A stretch of 64,000 bases of DNA from Orrella dioscoreae (GTDB taxonomy: Bacteria > Pseudomonadota > Gammaproteobacteria > Burkholderiales > Burkholderiaceae_B), in contig NZ_LT907988.1 of NCBI RefSeq assembly GCF_900089455.2, positions 1,488,001 through 1,552,000 of the forward strand, written 5' to 3'. Of the stretch, positions 37,441 to 46,262 are shown piece after piece. Under the pieces are notes generated by a model. The model did not search any database, was not told the origin of the DNA, and saw nothing but the letters and a program-made list of their open reading frames with translations. The translations under genes were made by a program, and so were the position numbers. Within the stretch, counting starts at the first letter, position 1, and every line of letters starts with the position of its first letter.

Positions 37441-38646
37441 TTACTTCTTGACCAGCTTGCAGGTCGACTCGGACAGCTTGGTGAAGACATCGTCACCCGG
37501 CAGCTTGGCCACGACCTTGTAGTAGTCCCACGGCCCCTTGGACTCTTCCGGGGTCTTCACCTGCATCAGGTACATGTCGTGGACCATGCGGCCGTCCTCG
37601 CGCACACGGCCGTTCTGTGCGAAGAAGTCGTTGACCGGATTGCCGCGCATCCACTTCAGGATCGTGTCGGCGTCGTCCGTGCCGGTTTCCTTCACCGCCT
37701 TCAGGTAGTAGGACACCGAGGAATAGTCGCCGGCCTGCAGCATCGAGGGCTTGCGGCCCACCTTGTTCTGGAACTTCTTGGCCCAGGCGCGCGAGGCATC
37801 GTCCAGGTCCCAGTACCAGCCGTCGGTCAGGTACATGTTCTGCGTGGCTTTCAGGCCCAGCGAGTGGATGTCGTTGATGAACACCAGCAGGCCGGCCATC
37901 TTCATGCTCGCCGTGACGCCGAATTCATTGGCGGCCTTGATCGAATTGATGGTGTCGCCGCCCGCGTTGGCCAGGCCCAGGATCTGCGCCTTGGAGGACT
38001 GGGCCTGCAGCAGGAAGGACGAGAAGTCCGCCGCGCCCAGCGGGGCGCGGACCGTGCCCTTGATCTCGCCGCCGGAGTTCTTGACCACGGTGGAGGTGTC
38101 GCGCTCCAGCGCATGGCCGAAGGCATAGTCGGCGGTCAGGAAGAACCAGCTCTTGCCGCCGTCCTTCACCACTGCCGAGCCCGTGCCGCGCGCCAGCGCG
38201 ACGGTGTCGTAGGCGTAGTGCACGGTGTAGGGGCTGCACTGGGCATTGGTCAGGTCGGAGGCGCCCGCGCCGATGGCGAGGAAGGGCTTCTTCTTTTCGG
38301 CGGCCACGGCGGCCATGGCCAGGCTGGTGGCCGAGTTGGTGCCGCCGATCAGCACGTCCAGCTTCTGCTGGTCGAACCATTCGCGGGCACGGGCCGAGGC
38401 GATGTCTGCCTTGTTCTGGTGGTCGGCGAAGACCAGTTCGATCTTCTTGCCATCGATGTTGCCGCCCGCGTCGGCGATGGCCATGCGGATGGCCTCGACG
38501 CCCGCGGGGCCGTCGATGTCCGAGTACACGCCCGACATGTCCGTGATGAAGCCGATGCGGATCACGTCGTCGCTGATGCCCTGCGCATGCGCGCCGAAGC
38601 CCAGGCCGGCCAGCAGCATGGCCGCGGTCAGAGTGCGGATTTTCAT
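37441..38646 (-). CDS. Branched-chain amino acid-type ABC transporter, periplasmic binding protein (cluster 2)
   Basis: A 401-residue Peripla_BP_6 receptor. The signal peptide is MKIRTLTAAMLLAGLGFGAHA. The mature part begins QGISDDVIRIGFITDMSGVYS and includes IGGTNSATSLAMAAVAAEKK and FFLTADYAFGHALERDT. An even number of cysteines is visible (NAQC, STCKL), which may form a disulfide. This branch is common in Bordetella and relatives, where many copies exist; the ligand is unknown. Its place between livF and livH, with hairpins after it, is the usual arrangement for high expression of the receptor. Confidence 0.92.
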   Translation of the reverse strand: MKIRTLTAAMLLAGLGFGAHAQGISDDVIRIGFITDMSGVYSDIDGPAGVEAIRMAIADAGGNIDGKKIELVFADHQNKADIASARAREWFDQQKLDVLIGGTNSATSLAMAAVAAEKKKPFLAIGAGASDLTNAQCSPYTVHYAYDTVALARGTGSAVVKDGGKSWFFLTADYAFGHALERDTSTVVKNSGGEIKGTVRAPLGAADFSSFLLQAQSSKAQILGLANAGGDTINSIKAANEFGVTASMKMAGLLVFINDIHSLGLKATQNMYLTDGWYWDLDDASRAWAKKFQNKVGRKPSMLQAGDYSSVSYYLKAVKETGTDDADTILKWMRGNPVNDFFAQNGRVREDGRMVHDMYLMQVKTPEESKGPWDYYKVVAKLPGDDVFTKLSESTCKLVKK

Positions 38647-38742
38647 GGCGAGTCTCCTTCCCTTTTTGTTTCCGTAGGTGTGCCGGCCAGTCCGGCGTAT
38701 GGGGTGTCGGTGTGCGCAAGCCGTTGCGGGGGCCGTGGGACC

Positions 38743-39537
38743 TCAGACGCCCAGGAGCTGGTTGAGCGTTTCCTGCTTGGCGTCGAGCTCGCTGGCGTGG
38801 AAGTGCTCGACCATCTGGCCGTGCTCCATCACGTAGAAGCGGTCCGCGAGCGGCGCGGCGAAGCGGAAGTTCTGCTCGACCATCACGATGGTGTAGCCCT
38901 TGGCCTTCAGTGTCGTGATCATGCGGGCCAGCGTCTGCACGATGACGGGCGCGAGGCCTTCGGAGATCTCGTCCAGCAGCAGCAGGTTGGCGCCGGTGCG
39001 CAGGATGCGCGCGACCGCCAGCATCTGCTGTTCGCCGCCCGACAGGCGCGTGCCCGGCGAATGGCGGCGTTCCAGCAGGTTGGGGAACATCTCGTAGATT
39101 TCGGTCAGCGACATGCCGCCGCCAGGCACGCCCGCCACGGGCGGGGGCAGCAGCAGGTTTTCCTCGCAGGACAGGCTGGCGAAGATGCCGCGTTCTTCGG
39201 GGCAATAACCGATGCCCAGGTGGGCGACGCGATACGTCGGCAGGTCGATGGATTCGGTGCCGTGGATGCGCACCGAGCCCTTTCGGCTGCCGGTCAGGCC
39301 CAGGATGGCCCGCAGCGTGGTGGTGCGTCCGGCGCCGTTGCGGCCCAGCAGCGTGACGACCTCGCCCGGCGCGACGGTCAGGTTCACGCCATGCAGGATG
39401 TGCGATTCGCCATACCAGGCGTGCAGGTCCGAGATGTCGAGCGCGGGCGCGCGGGTCTGCGCCACGCCTTCGGCGGACGCGGCGGGCAGGGGCCGCGGCG
39501 GCGCGGCGGTGGCGGGGGCATGGACTTGCGTGTTCAT
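38743..39537 (-). CDS. LivF-type ABC ATPase with variant Walker A (cluster 2)
   Basis: A 264-residue ATPase with an Ala/Pro-rich N-terminal extension of about 30 residues. The Walker A loop reads LLGRNGAGRTTTLRA: the lysine that normally contacts ATP phosphates is arginine (codon CGC). The rest is standard: signature LSGGEQQMLAVARIL, Walker B LLLLDEISEGLAP and H-loop region MVEQNFRFA. I recall the same GAGRTT form in other betaproteobacterial LivF proteins, so it is probably a tolerated variant, not decay. The partner LivG has a normal lysine, so one ATP site of the pair may differ. Overlaps livG by four bases. Confidence 0.93.
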   Translation of the reverse strand: MNTQVHAPATAAPPRPLPAASAEGVAQTRAPALDISDLHAWYGESHILHGVNLTVAPGEVVTLLGRNGAGRTTTLRAILGLTGSRKGSVRIHGTESIDLPTYRVAHLGIGYCPEERGIFASLSCEENLLLPPPVAGVPGGGMSLTEIYEMFPNLLERRHSPGTRLSGGEQQMLAVARILRTGANLLLLDEISEGLAPVIVQTLARMITTLKAKGYTIVMVEQNFRFAAPLADRFYVMEHGQMVEHFHASELDAKQETLNQLLGV

Positions 39538-40307
39538 GCGTGCGCTCCTTGGAGGGCGCCATCGGTGGTGCCCATGTAGGCCTGCATGACGGCGGGGTCG
39601 CGCGAGACGGTGGAATAAGGGCCTTCGGCCAGGACCGCGCCGCGCGCGAGCACGGTGATGGTGTCGGCGATGGACGAGACGACGCCCATGTTGTGCTCGA
39701 CCATGAGGATCGTGCGGCCGGCGCCGACCTGCTTGATGAGCGCGGTGACACGCTCGACGTCCTCGTGGCCCATGCCTTGCGTGGGCTCGTCCAGCAGCAT
39801 CAGCTCGGGTTCCATGGCCAGCGTCGTGGCGATTTCCAGCGCCCGCTTGCGGCCGTAGGGCAGGTTTGCTGTGATCTCGTTGGCGAAGCGCTGCAGGTCC
39901 ACCTGTTCCAGGAGGGCCAGCGCCTGCGGGTTCAGGCGGTTCAGGATCTTCTCGCTGCGCCAGAAATGGAAGGACATGCCGGTGGCGCGCTGCAGGCCGA
40001 TGCGCACGTTCTCCAGCACGCTCAGGTGCGGGAAGACCGCCGAGATCTGGAACGAACGCACGATGCCGCGGCGCGCGATCTGCGCCGGCTTGTCACGCGT
40101 GATGTCCTGGCCGTTGAAGAGAATGCTGCCCGAGGTCGACGGCAGGAAATGCGTGAGCAGGTTGAAGCAGGTGGTCTTGCCCGCGCCATTGGGACCAATG
40201 AGCGCATGGATTTGTCCGCGCCTGACCTTGAGGTTGACGTTGTTGACCGCGACAAAGCCGCGAAACTCCTTCGTCAGGCCCCGTGTCTCCAGAATGATGT
40301 CGTCCAT
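39534..40307 (-). CDS. LivG-type ABC ATPase (cluster 2)
   Basis: A 257-residue ATPase. Walker A is GPNGAGKTTCFNLL, followed by the LivG-specific insert region (FLPSTSGSILFNGQDI, ARRGIVRSFQI). Then come signature-region LPYGRKRALEIATTL, Walker B LMLLDEPTQGMGHED and the end MVEHNMGVV. I used ATG 40307 (MDDIILETRGLTKEF); an in-frame ATG 21 bases upstream is possible and neither has a strong ribosome site. It is the first gene of the leftward cluster, preceded by three copies of TATGCGGG and a GGGACA dyad. Confidence 0.92.
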   Translation of the reverse strand: MDDIILETRGLTKEFRGFVAVNNVNLKVRRGQIHALIGPNGAGKTTCFNLLTHFLPSTSGSILFNGQDITRDKPAQIARRGIVRSFQISAVFPHLSVLENVRIGLQRATGMSFHFWRSEKILNRLNPQALALLEQVDLQRFANEITANLPYGRKRALEIATTLAMEPELMLLDEPTQGMGHEDVERVTALIKQVGAGRTILMVEHNMGVVSSIADTITVLARGAVLAEGPYSTVSRDPAVMQAYMGTTDGALQGAHA

Positions 40308-40351
40308 GAACGCCGCACCCGATCCCATTCGGTTCGTTGGTTTGCCGGCAG

Positions 40352-40424
40352 TATGCGGGAGGGGCGGACGGCTTTTCTATGCGGGTTATATCTATGCGGG
40401 TTTGTCATAGGGACAGAGTGTCCC
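40352..40424. promoter_or_regulatory. Repeated sites and dyad in front of liv cluster 2
   Basis: TATGCGGG occurs three times in direct orientation (40352, 40378 and 40393), the last two as CTATGCGGGTT 15 bp apart. They flank a minus-strand -10 candidate TATAAC (40385-40390). Next to them is GGGACA-GAG-TGTCCC (40410-40424), a perfect dyad. All lie in the 148 bp between livG and nth and look like operator sites for an unknown regulator. Confidence 0.55.
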
Positions 40425-40455
40425 CAGGCTGACAGATGGTGGTCGGATCGGTGTG

Positions 40456-41100
40456 TTACGCCTGGGATACCGGCGTTTTCTGGCGGAATTCGCACAGGTC
40501 GGCGATGCCGCACACCGGGCATTTGGGCTTGCGCGCCACGCAGACATAGCGCCCGTGCAGGATCAGCCAGTGGTGCGCGTCCAGGGCATATTCCCTGGGG
40601 ACGACCTTCTCCAGCTTGCGCTCCACCTCCAGCACGTTCTTGCCGGGCGCCAGGCCCGTGCGGTTGCTGACGCGGAAGATGTGGGTGTCCACGGCGATGG
40701 TGGGCTCGCCGAAGGCCGTGTTCAGCACGACGTTGGCGGTCTTGCGGCCCACGCCCGGCAGGGCTTCCAGCGCCTCGCGGTCGCGCGGCACCTGGCCGTC
40801 GTGCTCGCGCAGCAGCTTTTCGCAGGTGGCGATGACGTTCTTCGCCTTGGTGCGGAACAGCCCGATGGTCTTGATGAAGTCGGCCACGCCTTCCTCGCCC
40901 AGGGCCAGCAGCCCTTCGGGCGTACCGTGTCGGGGAAAGAACTTGCGCGTGGCCAGGTTCACCGACTTGTCGGTGGCCTGGGCCGACAGCAGCACGGCGA
41001 TCAGCAGCTGGAATGGGGTTTCATACTCCAGCTCCGTCGTCGGGGTCGGATTGGCGGTCTGCAGGCGGTGGAAGATCTCGCGGCGCTTGGTCGGGTTCAT
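40456..41100 (-). CDS. nth: Endonuclease III (DNA glycosylase/AP lyase)
   Basis: A 214-residue base-excision repair enzyme for oxidised pyrimidines. The helix-hairpin-helix [12 protein letters not shown] carries catalytic K120 and D138 sits in IAVDTHIFR, the same numbers as in E. coli Nth. The C-terminal 4Fe-4S cluster cysteines are in [20 protein letters not shown] 41100 overlaps the rnfB stop by four bases, as is usual in betaproteobacteria where rnfB and nth are paired. Confidence 0.96.
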   Translation of the reverse strand: MNPTKRREIFHRLQTANPTPTTELEYETPFQLLIAVLLSAQATDKSVNLATRKFFPRHGTPEGLLALGEEGVADFIKTIGLFRTKAKNVIATCEKLLREHDGQVPRDREALEALPGVGRKTANVVLNTAFGEPTIAVDTHIFRVSNRTGLAPGKNVLEVERKLEKVVPREYALDAHHWLILHGRYVCVARKPKCPVCGIADLCEFRQKTPVSQA

Positions 41101-41759
41101 GCGGGTTTCGTCCGGCGGGCGCGGGCACGGGCCAGCGCGTCGGCAATGACCGCCTGCTTGCGGGCGTCGGGGGCGGGCGCCGCCCCCGGCGTACAGGGCT
41201 CGGCGGTGGAAGGGGGGCTGAGCTCGGCGGGCGCGCCGGCGGCCAGGCGCGCGTCGCGCTCGGCCGAGGCCTGGCTCAGGCGGGTGTTGCGGCGCTGGTG
41301 CCTGGCGCGTGCGCGCGTCGCATCGTCGTCGGTCCAGGGCCTGCCGGTGGGCGGGTCCATCACGATGCAGTCCACCGGGCACACGGGCACGCACAGGCCG
41401 CAGCCGGTGCACCAGTCGTCCAGCACCGTGTGCATGCGCTTGTTGGCGCCCAGGATGGCGTCGACGGGACAGGCGGCGATGCAGAGGGTGCAGCCGATGC
41501 AGTGGCGCTCCTCGATGCGGGCAAGGCGCAGCGGCCCCGGCTCGCCGCAAGCGGGGTCCAGCGGCAGGACAGGGCGGTCCAGCAGCGCGGCCAGCGCGGC
41601 CACCCCGTCTTCGCCGCCCGGCGGGCAGCGATTGATGGGGGCGAGGTCGTCAGCGATGGCTTGCGCGTAGGGACGGCAGCCCGCATACCCGCACTGGGTG
41701 CATTGGGTTTGCGGGAGCAGGGCGTCGATACGCTCGGCGAGCAGGGAAACAGCGGGCAT
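41097..41759 (-). CDS. rnfB: RnfB/RsxB-like ferredoxin-type iron-sulfur protein
   Basis: A 220-residue protein. An N-terminal four-cysteine cluster domain ([18 protein letters not shown] ... C) is followed by two 4Fe-4S ferredoxin motifs ([16 protein letters not shown] and [16 protein letters not shown], about 88-130). The Arg/Ala-rich tail (about 148-220) looks disordered. In Rnf/Rsx complexes RnfB passes electrons at the membrane, but this copy lacks the N-terminal membrane anchor and the other rnf genes are absent, so it is a solitary form, perhaps serving the cluster of endonuclease III. A terminator-like hairpin lies directly in front of its start. Confidence 0.88.
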   Translation of the reverse strand: MPAVSLLAERIDALLPQTQCTQCGYAGCRPYAQAIADDLAPINRCPPGGEDGVAALAALLDRPVLPLDPACGEPGPLRLARIEERHCIGCTLCIAACPVDAILGANKRMHTVLDDWCTGCGLCVPVCPVDCIVMDPPTGRPWTDDDATRARARHQRRNTRLSQASAERDARLAAGAPAELSPPSTAEPCTPGAAPAPDARKQAVIADALARARARRTKPA

Positions 41760-41764
41760 GGCGG

Positions 41765-41794
41765 AAAAGTCGGTCCGGCGCCGCGCGGACCGAC
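41765..41794 (-). terminator. Terminator of phaZ
   Basis: Read leftward, GTCGGTCCG and CGGACCGAC (41786-41794 and 41769-41777) form a 9 bp stem with an 8-base loop, followed by TTTT (41765-41768). It lies between the phaZ stop and the rnfB start. Confidence 0.72.
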
Positions 41795-41806
41795 GCGCCG
41801 GGTGTG

Positions 41807-43036
41807 TCAGGCGTGCTCGCGCACGAAAGCCGCAATTTTAGGACAGATGATTTCGCGCCAGCGGCGGCCCGAGAAAATGCCGTAGTGGCCGCAGCTTTCG
41901 GCTGTGTAGTGCTGCTTGCGGGCGCGGGGGATGCCGGCGCACAGCGTCTGCGCGGCGCGGGTCTGGCCCAGGCCCGAGATGTCGTCCAGCTCGCCCTCGA
42001 TGGTGAAGAGCGCGACGTCGCGGATATCGGCCGGCCGCACCCGCTGGCCGTCGATTTCCCATGTGCCGTTGGGCAGGCGGAACTCCTGGAAGACCGTGCG
42101 GATGGTGTCCAGGTAGTACTCGGCCGGCATGTCCAGCACGGCGTTGTACTCGTCGTAGAAGCGGCGGTGCGCCTGGGCGTCGCCGTCGTCGCCACGCAGC
42201 AGGTCCAGGTAGAAGTCGTAGTGGGAGCGCAGGTGGCGGCTGGGGTTCATCGCCACGAAACCGGCATGCTGCAGGAAGCCCGGATACACGCGGCGGCCGG
42301 CGCCGGCATACGGCGCGGGCACGGTGTGGATCACCTGCGACTCGAACCACTCGTAGGAGTGCTGGGTTGCCAGCTCATTGACCTGGGTGGGCGCACGGCG
42401 CGGGTCGATGGGACCGCCCATCATCACCATGCTGCGGGGCTGACAGGGATCCTTCTGGCTGGCCATCAGCGAAATGGCGGCCAGCACCGGCACGGTGGGC
42501 TGGCAGACCGAGATCACGTGCACGTCCGGCCCCAGCTCGCGCAGGAAATCCTGCACGTAGCGCACGTAGTCGTCCAGGTGGAAGGGGCCGGCGGACAGCG
42601 GCACGGTGCGTGCGTCCAGCCAATCGGTGATGTAGACGTCGTGGTCGGGCAGCAGGGCGCGCACGGTGTCGCGCAGCAGCGTGGCGTGGTGGCCCGACAG
42701 CGGCGCCACGATCAGGATGCGCGGGTCGCGCTTGTTGCGCGCGGGCGTGATGGCGCGGGCGAAATGCACCAGGCGGCAGAAAGGCAGGGCCTTGACGATC
42801 TCCTCCTGGATGGCGACCGTCTTGCCGTCCACCGTGGTCGTGGGCAGCTGCCATTCGGGCTTTTCGTAATCTTTGCCCAGGCGGTGCAGGAGTTCATAGC
42901 CGGCCGACAGCTGGCGCGCCAGGGGCGTGCCGGAAAGGGGGTAGGCCGGATGAGACAGCAACTGGGCGCTGGCGTCGCTGAAGGCGACGAAGGGTTGCAG
43001 AAACGCGCGTTGCATCTCGTGGAGCTGATACAGCAT
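41807..43036 (-). CDS. phaZ: Intracellular poly(3-hydroxybutyrate) depolymerase
   Basis: A 409-residue cytoplasmic depolymerase that breaks down stored PHB granules. It has the family N-terminus [15 protein letters not shown] and an alpha/beta-hydrolase core. The nucleophile is a cysteine, C178 in [10 protein letters not shown], as in the Ralstonia-type intracellular enzymes, not the usual lipase serine. [19 protein letters not shown] and [15 protein letters not shown] (with the catalytic histidine) complete the pattern. No phaC or phasin gene lies in the window. A clear leftward terminator follows. The 189 bp to the fpr gene upstream probably contain its promoter. Confidence 0.94.
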   Translation of the reverse strand: MLYQLHEMQRAFLQPFVAFSDASAQLLSHPAYPLSGTPLARQLSAGYELLHRLGKDYEKPEWQLPTTTVDGKTVAIQEEIVKALPFCRLVHFARAITPARNKRDPRILIVAPLSGHHATLLRDTVRALLPDHDVYITDWLDARTVPLSAGPFHLDDYVRYVQDFLRELGPDVHVISVCQPTVPVLAAISLMASQKDPCQPRSMVMMGGPIDPRRAPTQVNELATQHSYEWFESQVIHTVPAPYAGAGRRVYPGFLQHAGFVAMNPSRHLRSHYDFYLDLLRGDDGDAQAHRRFYDEYNAVLDMPAEYYLDTIRTVFQEFRLPNGTWEIDGQRVRPADIRDVALFTIEGELDDISGLGQTRAAQTLCAGIPRARKQHYTAESCGHYGIFSGRRWREIICPKIAAFVREHA

Positions 43037-43225
43037 GGTTGTTTCCTAGGTCTTGCCGGACCCCGGCTGTCGGGCCGCGCTTCAGGGGCACGGAGGGCGT
43101 GGCGCTAATTATGCGCGCGGGGTAGCCGGCGCAAACGCCGAGCAAGGGCTGTTACGTGGCCCAGACCGTGATCTGTTGCCAAAAAACGACCTGGATTCCA
43201 ACAGTTGTTACCGTGGCTGGTGGTG

Positions 43226-44005
43226 TTACCAGTAATTCTCGACGGCCAGGTTGCCGGGGATGCCGCGGCGGCCCGGCAGGAAGCCGCGCGTCTTCAGGAA
43301 GGCGCGGGCGTCGGTGAGCAGGCCCGGATTGCCGCACAGCATGATGCGCGAGCGGGCCGGATCCAGCGCGATGCCGGCCAGCGCCTCGAGCCTGCCGTCT
43401 TCCAGCAGCGTGGTGAGACGGGCCTGCGGCTTGCCGGGCAAGCTTTCCCGGCTGGCGATGGGCAGGTACACCAGGCGCTCGGCGCCTTCGTGCACGCCGG
43501 CCCGGGCCCGCCAGGCATCGATCTCGGCGCGATAGGCAAGCTCGTCGCCCGTGCGCACGCCATGCACGATCACCACGCGGCGGAACTGCTGCCAGAGACC
43601 CGGCTCGGCCAGCATCGACAGGTAGGCCGAGAGGCCCGTGCCGGAGGCGATGAGCCACAGGTCTTCGCCGTCGGCGAAGCGCGAGAGCGTGAGGAAGCCG
43701 AAGACGGTCTTGTCGATGTAGAGGCTGTCGCCTTCGCGCAGCGCGGCCAGCCGCGGGCTGAACGCGCCATCGGGCACGACGACCGAGTAGAACTCCAGCC
43801 ACGGATCCTGCACGCCGGACACCATGGAATAGGCGCGCCACAGGGTGGGCGCGCCGCCATCCTCTTCAGGCAGGCCCAGGCGGGCGAACTGCCCGGCCTC
43901 GAAGCTGAAGCCCGCGGGGCGCGTGACGCGCAGCGAGAACAGCTTGCCAGGAACCCAGTCCTGGCGCGCGGTGACGGTCTGGCAGGTGTAGGTGGCTTCG
44001 GTCAT
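43226..44005 (-). CDS. fpr: Ferredoxin-NADP reductase
   Basis: A 259-residue flavoprotein that moves electrons between NADPH and ferredoxin or flavodoxin. The FAD motif is WRAYSMVSG (R-x-Y-S). NADP-site features are WLIASGTGLSAYLSML, VVIVHGVRTGDELAY and MLCGNPGLLTDARAFL. The C-terminus ends in an aromatic residue (VENYW). It lies 34 bp after fdxA in the same direction, so ferredoxin and reductase probably come from one message. Fpr proteins often answer oxidative stress, but no operator is visible here. Confidence 0.94.
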   Translation of the reverse strand: MTEATYTCQTVTARQDWVPGKLFSLRVTRPAGFSFEAGQFARLGLPEEDGGAPTLWRAYSMVSGVQDPWLEFYSVVVPDGAFSPRLAALREGDSLYIDKTVFGFLTLSRFADGEDLWLIASGTGLSAYLSMLAEPGLWQQFRRVVIVHGVRTGDELAYRAEIDAWRARAGVHEGAERLVYLPIASRESLPGKPQARLTTLLEDGRLEALAGIALDPARSRIMLCGNPGLLTDARAFLKTRGFLPGRRGIPGNLAVENYW

Positions 44006-44039
44006 GGGCGCGGGGCGTCGGCGTGCATCAGGCCGGCGC

Positions 44040-44363
44040 TCAGCGTTCCAGGTGCGCGAGCTTGCCTTCCTTGCCGTTCCAGTCGTCGGCATCGGGCAGC
44101 GGCTTCTTGGCGCGGCTGATGCTGGCGAATTCGGGGGAGAGCTCCGCGTTCAGGGCGATGAACTGCAACTGGTCCTGCGGCACGTCTTCCTCGGCATAGA
44201 TCGCGTTGGCGGGGCACTCGGGAATGCAGACGGCACAGTCGATGCACTCGTCCGGGTCGATCACGAGGAAGTTGGGGCCTTCACGAAAACAGTCCACCGG
44301 GCACACGTCGACGCAATCGGTGTACTTGCACTTGATACAGTTTTCGGTAACGACGTGGGTCAT
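44040..44363 (-). CDS. fdxA: 7Fe ferredoxin (3Fe-4S / 4Fe-4S)
   Basis: A 107-residue electron carrier. Cluster motifs are [17 protein letters not shown] (about 9-25) and [12 protein letters not shown] (about 40-51), the pattern of Azotobacter-type seven-iron ferredoxins. [20 protein letters not shown] and the tail [19 protein letters not shown] are also typical. ATG 44363 is the start. It diverges from pncB across 225 bp and is followed by its likely partner reductase. Confidence 0.96.
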   Translation of the reverse strand: MTHVVTENCIKCKYTDCVDVCPVDCFREGPNFLVIDPDECIDCAVCIPECPANAIYAEEDVPQDQLQFIALNAELSPEFASISRAKKPLPDADDWNGKEGKLAHLER

Positions 44364-44588
44364 GCGGATAACGCTCCAAAGCGCGGAAAATGGCCCGGCC
44401 AGCGACCCAGCGGACCCCCGCTGGAAATTCCGGGCAACACTCCACATTTTACCCAATGCAAGCGAGAGCGCCGCGCATAACCCTCTAAGAGGTAGTGGCG
44501 AGGCCTTTTTGCGGCTTGCGGGCGCGCTTTTGACAGGAAACAAGGCGGCTGGCGCTGTGCTATGGTTGCCGAAATCCTGGCTGCCCTC

Positions 44589-45764
44589 ATGATTATTAAT
44601 TCTTTGCTCGACACCGATCTGTATAAATTCAGCATGATGCAGGTGGTGCTGCATCACTTTCCCGCTGCCCAGGTCGAATATCGCTACAAGTGCCGCACGC
44701 CGGGCATCAACCTGGTGCCCTATCTCGACGAGATCCGCAGCGAAATCCAGGCCTTGTGCCGTTTGCGCTTCACCGAGTCCGAGCTGGAGTATCTCGGCGG
44801 CTTGCGCTTCATCAAAAGCGATTTCATCGATTTTCTCGGCTTGTTCCATTTGCCCGAGAAAAGCATCTTCGTGGGCGAGGGCGAGCAGCCCGGTGAAATC
44901 TCCATCACGGTCAAGGGTCCCTGGCTGCACACGATCCTCTTCGAGATCCCCGTGCTGGCCATCGTCAACGAGGTCTATTTCCGCAACACCCGCCAGCCGC
45001 CTGATTGGGAAGAGGGGCGCAAGCGCCTGCGCGACAAGATGAACCTCGTGCTGGAAGCCGAGGACCTGTCCGCCTTCCGCGTGGCCGAGTACGGCACGCG
45101 CCGGCGCCTGTCGCGCGCCTGGCACGACGAGGTGGTGCGCGAGCTGAAGGCGTGCATGGGGGCGCACTTCGCCGGGTCCAGCAACGTGCTGCAGGCCAAG
45201 GAACATGGCGTGACGCCGCTGGGCACCATGGGCCACGAATACCTGCAGGCCTGCCAGGCGCTGGGGCCGCGCCTGCGCGACTCGCAGGTCTTCGCGCTGG
45301 AAACCTGGGCGCGTGAATACCGCGGCGACCTGGGCATCGCGCTGTCGGACGTCTATGGCACCGATGCCTTCCTGCGCGACTTCGACATGTATTTCTGCAA
45401 GCTCTTCGATGGCGCGCGCCACGACTCTGGCGACCCCTTCATCTGGGGCGAGCGCATGCTGGCGCACTACCAGGCCAACCGTACCGACTCGCGCAACAAG
45501 ACGCTGGTGTTCTCGGACGCGCTGACCTTCCCGCTGGCCATCGAGCTGACCCGTCGCTTCGCGGGGCGCTGCAAGGTGTCCTTCGGCATCGGCACCAACC
45601 TCACCAATGATTTCGGCCACCAGCCGCTGCAGATCGTCATGAAGATGGTCCGCTGCAATGGCCAGCCCGTCGCCAAGGTCTCGGACTCGCCCGAGAAGAC
45701 GATGTGCGACGATCCCGCCTATCTCGCTTACCTGCGGCAGGTCTTCCAGCTGCCGCCAGCGTGA
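44589..45764 (+). CDS. pncB: Nicotinate phosphoribosyltransferase
   Basis: A 391-residue NAD salvage enzyme that joins nicotinate to PRPP. Family landmarks are [20 protein letters not shown] at the start, [16 protein letters not shown], the stretch [20 protein letters not shown], and [16 protein letters not shown] with the phosphorylatable histidine. I used ATG 44589, which gives the conserved N-terminus; an in-frame ATG 27 bases upstream exists but would add unrelated residues. The 225 bp upstream contain CCAGCG/CGCTGG arms (44407-44424) but no clear ribosome site. A repeat element lies right after the stop. Confidence 0.95.
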   Translation: MIINSLLDTDLYKFSMMQVVLHHFPAAQVEYRYKCRTPGINLVPYLDEIRSEIQALCRLRFTESELEYLGGLRFIKSDFIDFLGLFHLPEKSIFVGEGEQPGEISITVKGPWLHTILFEIPVLAIVNEVYFRNTRQPPDWEEGRKRLRDKMNLVLEAEDLSAFRVAEYGTRRRLSRAWHDEVVRELKACMGAHFAGSSNVLQAKEHGVTPLGTMGHEYLQACQALGPRLRDSQVFALETWAREYRGDLGIALSDVYGTDAFLRDFDMYFCKLFDGARHDSGDPFIWGERMLAHYQANRTDSRNKTLVFSDALTFPLAIELTRRFAGRCKVSFGIGTNLTNDFGHQPLQIVMKMVRCNGQPVAKVSDSPEKTMCDDPAYLAYLRQVFQLPPA

Positions 45765-45766
45765 AA

Positions 45767-45850
45767 GCCCACCCCCGAGGCGCTGCGCGCCTCCCCCTCA
45801 AGGGGGCGGCGCTGGCGGACCGGCGAAGCCGGCTCCGCGGCGCCCCGGCT
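45767..45850. repeat. Intergenic multi-hairpin repeat element
   Basis: Three hairpins in a row: GAGGCGC-TGC-GCGCCTC (45777-45793), CCCCCT-CA-AGGGGG (45793-45806) and CCGGC-GAA-GCCGG (45820-45832), then CGCCCCGG. The wording CCCACCCCCGAGGCGCTGCG followed by CGCCTCCCCCTCAAGGGGG is one I recall from many intergenic sites in Burkholderiales, so it is probably a dispersed REP-like element. It may also end pncB transcription. Confidence 0.68.
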
Positions 45851-45908
45851 GGAAAGTCTCCAGCACCGTTTTTCATTCCTACTTGCAACAGCCTAAAGGA
45901 GTCTCGCA

Positions 45909-46262
45909 ATGAGCAGCATCAAGCGCACCAACGTGGGCAAGCGTCTGTCCGACATGGCCGTCTACAACGGTGTGGCCTACCTGGCCGGTCAGGTGCCCGA
46001 TGACAGCACGCTGGACATCAAGGGCCAGACGGCCCAGGTCCTGGCCACCATCGACCGCCTGCTGGCCGAAGCCGGCACCGACAAGAGCCGCATCCTGATG
46101 GCCCAGATCTTCGTGGCCAACATCGCCGAATTCCCCGGCATGAACGCCGCCTGGGACGAGTGGGTCGCCGACGGCAACGCGCCGCCCCGCGCCACCATCG
46201 AAGCCCGCCTGGCCAATCCCGACTACAAGGTCGAGATCGTCGTGACGGCGGCCGTCGGCTAA
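45909..46262 (+). CDS. RidA/YjgF-family protein (second copy)
   Basis: A 117-residue RidA-family protein: KRTNVGKRLSDMAVYNGVAY, LAGQVPDDSTLDIKGQTAQV, FVANIAEFPGMNAAWDEWV and PPRATIEARLANPDYKVEIV. The final segment contains the arginine of RidA proteins in APPRATIEARL. This copy is therefore closer to the imine-hydrolysing group than the copy at 27.8 kb. AAAGGAG precedes ATG 45909. Its stop codon overlaps that of the convergent mtfA gene, leaving no room for a terminator. Confidence 0.9.
   Translation: MSSIKRTNVGKRLSDMAVYNGVAYLAGQVPDDSTLDIKGQTAQVLATIDRLLAEAGTDKSRILMAQIFVANIAEFPGMNAAWDEWVADGNAPPRATIEARLANPDYKVEIVVTAAVG

Noticed and set aside
43203-43233. Repeated GTTACC just beyond the fpr stop as an operator
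   Set aside because: Two copies about 18 bp apart after a gene end, with no dyad and no promoter match; chance is likely.
44530-44566. TTGACA with TATGGT as a pncB promoter
   Set aside because: The two boxes are 25 bp apart, too far for a sigma-70 promoter, and no better -10 is in range.
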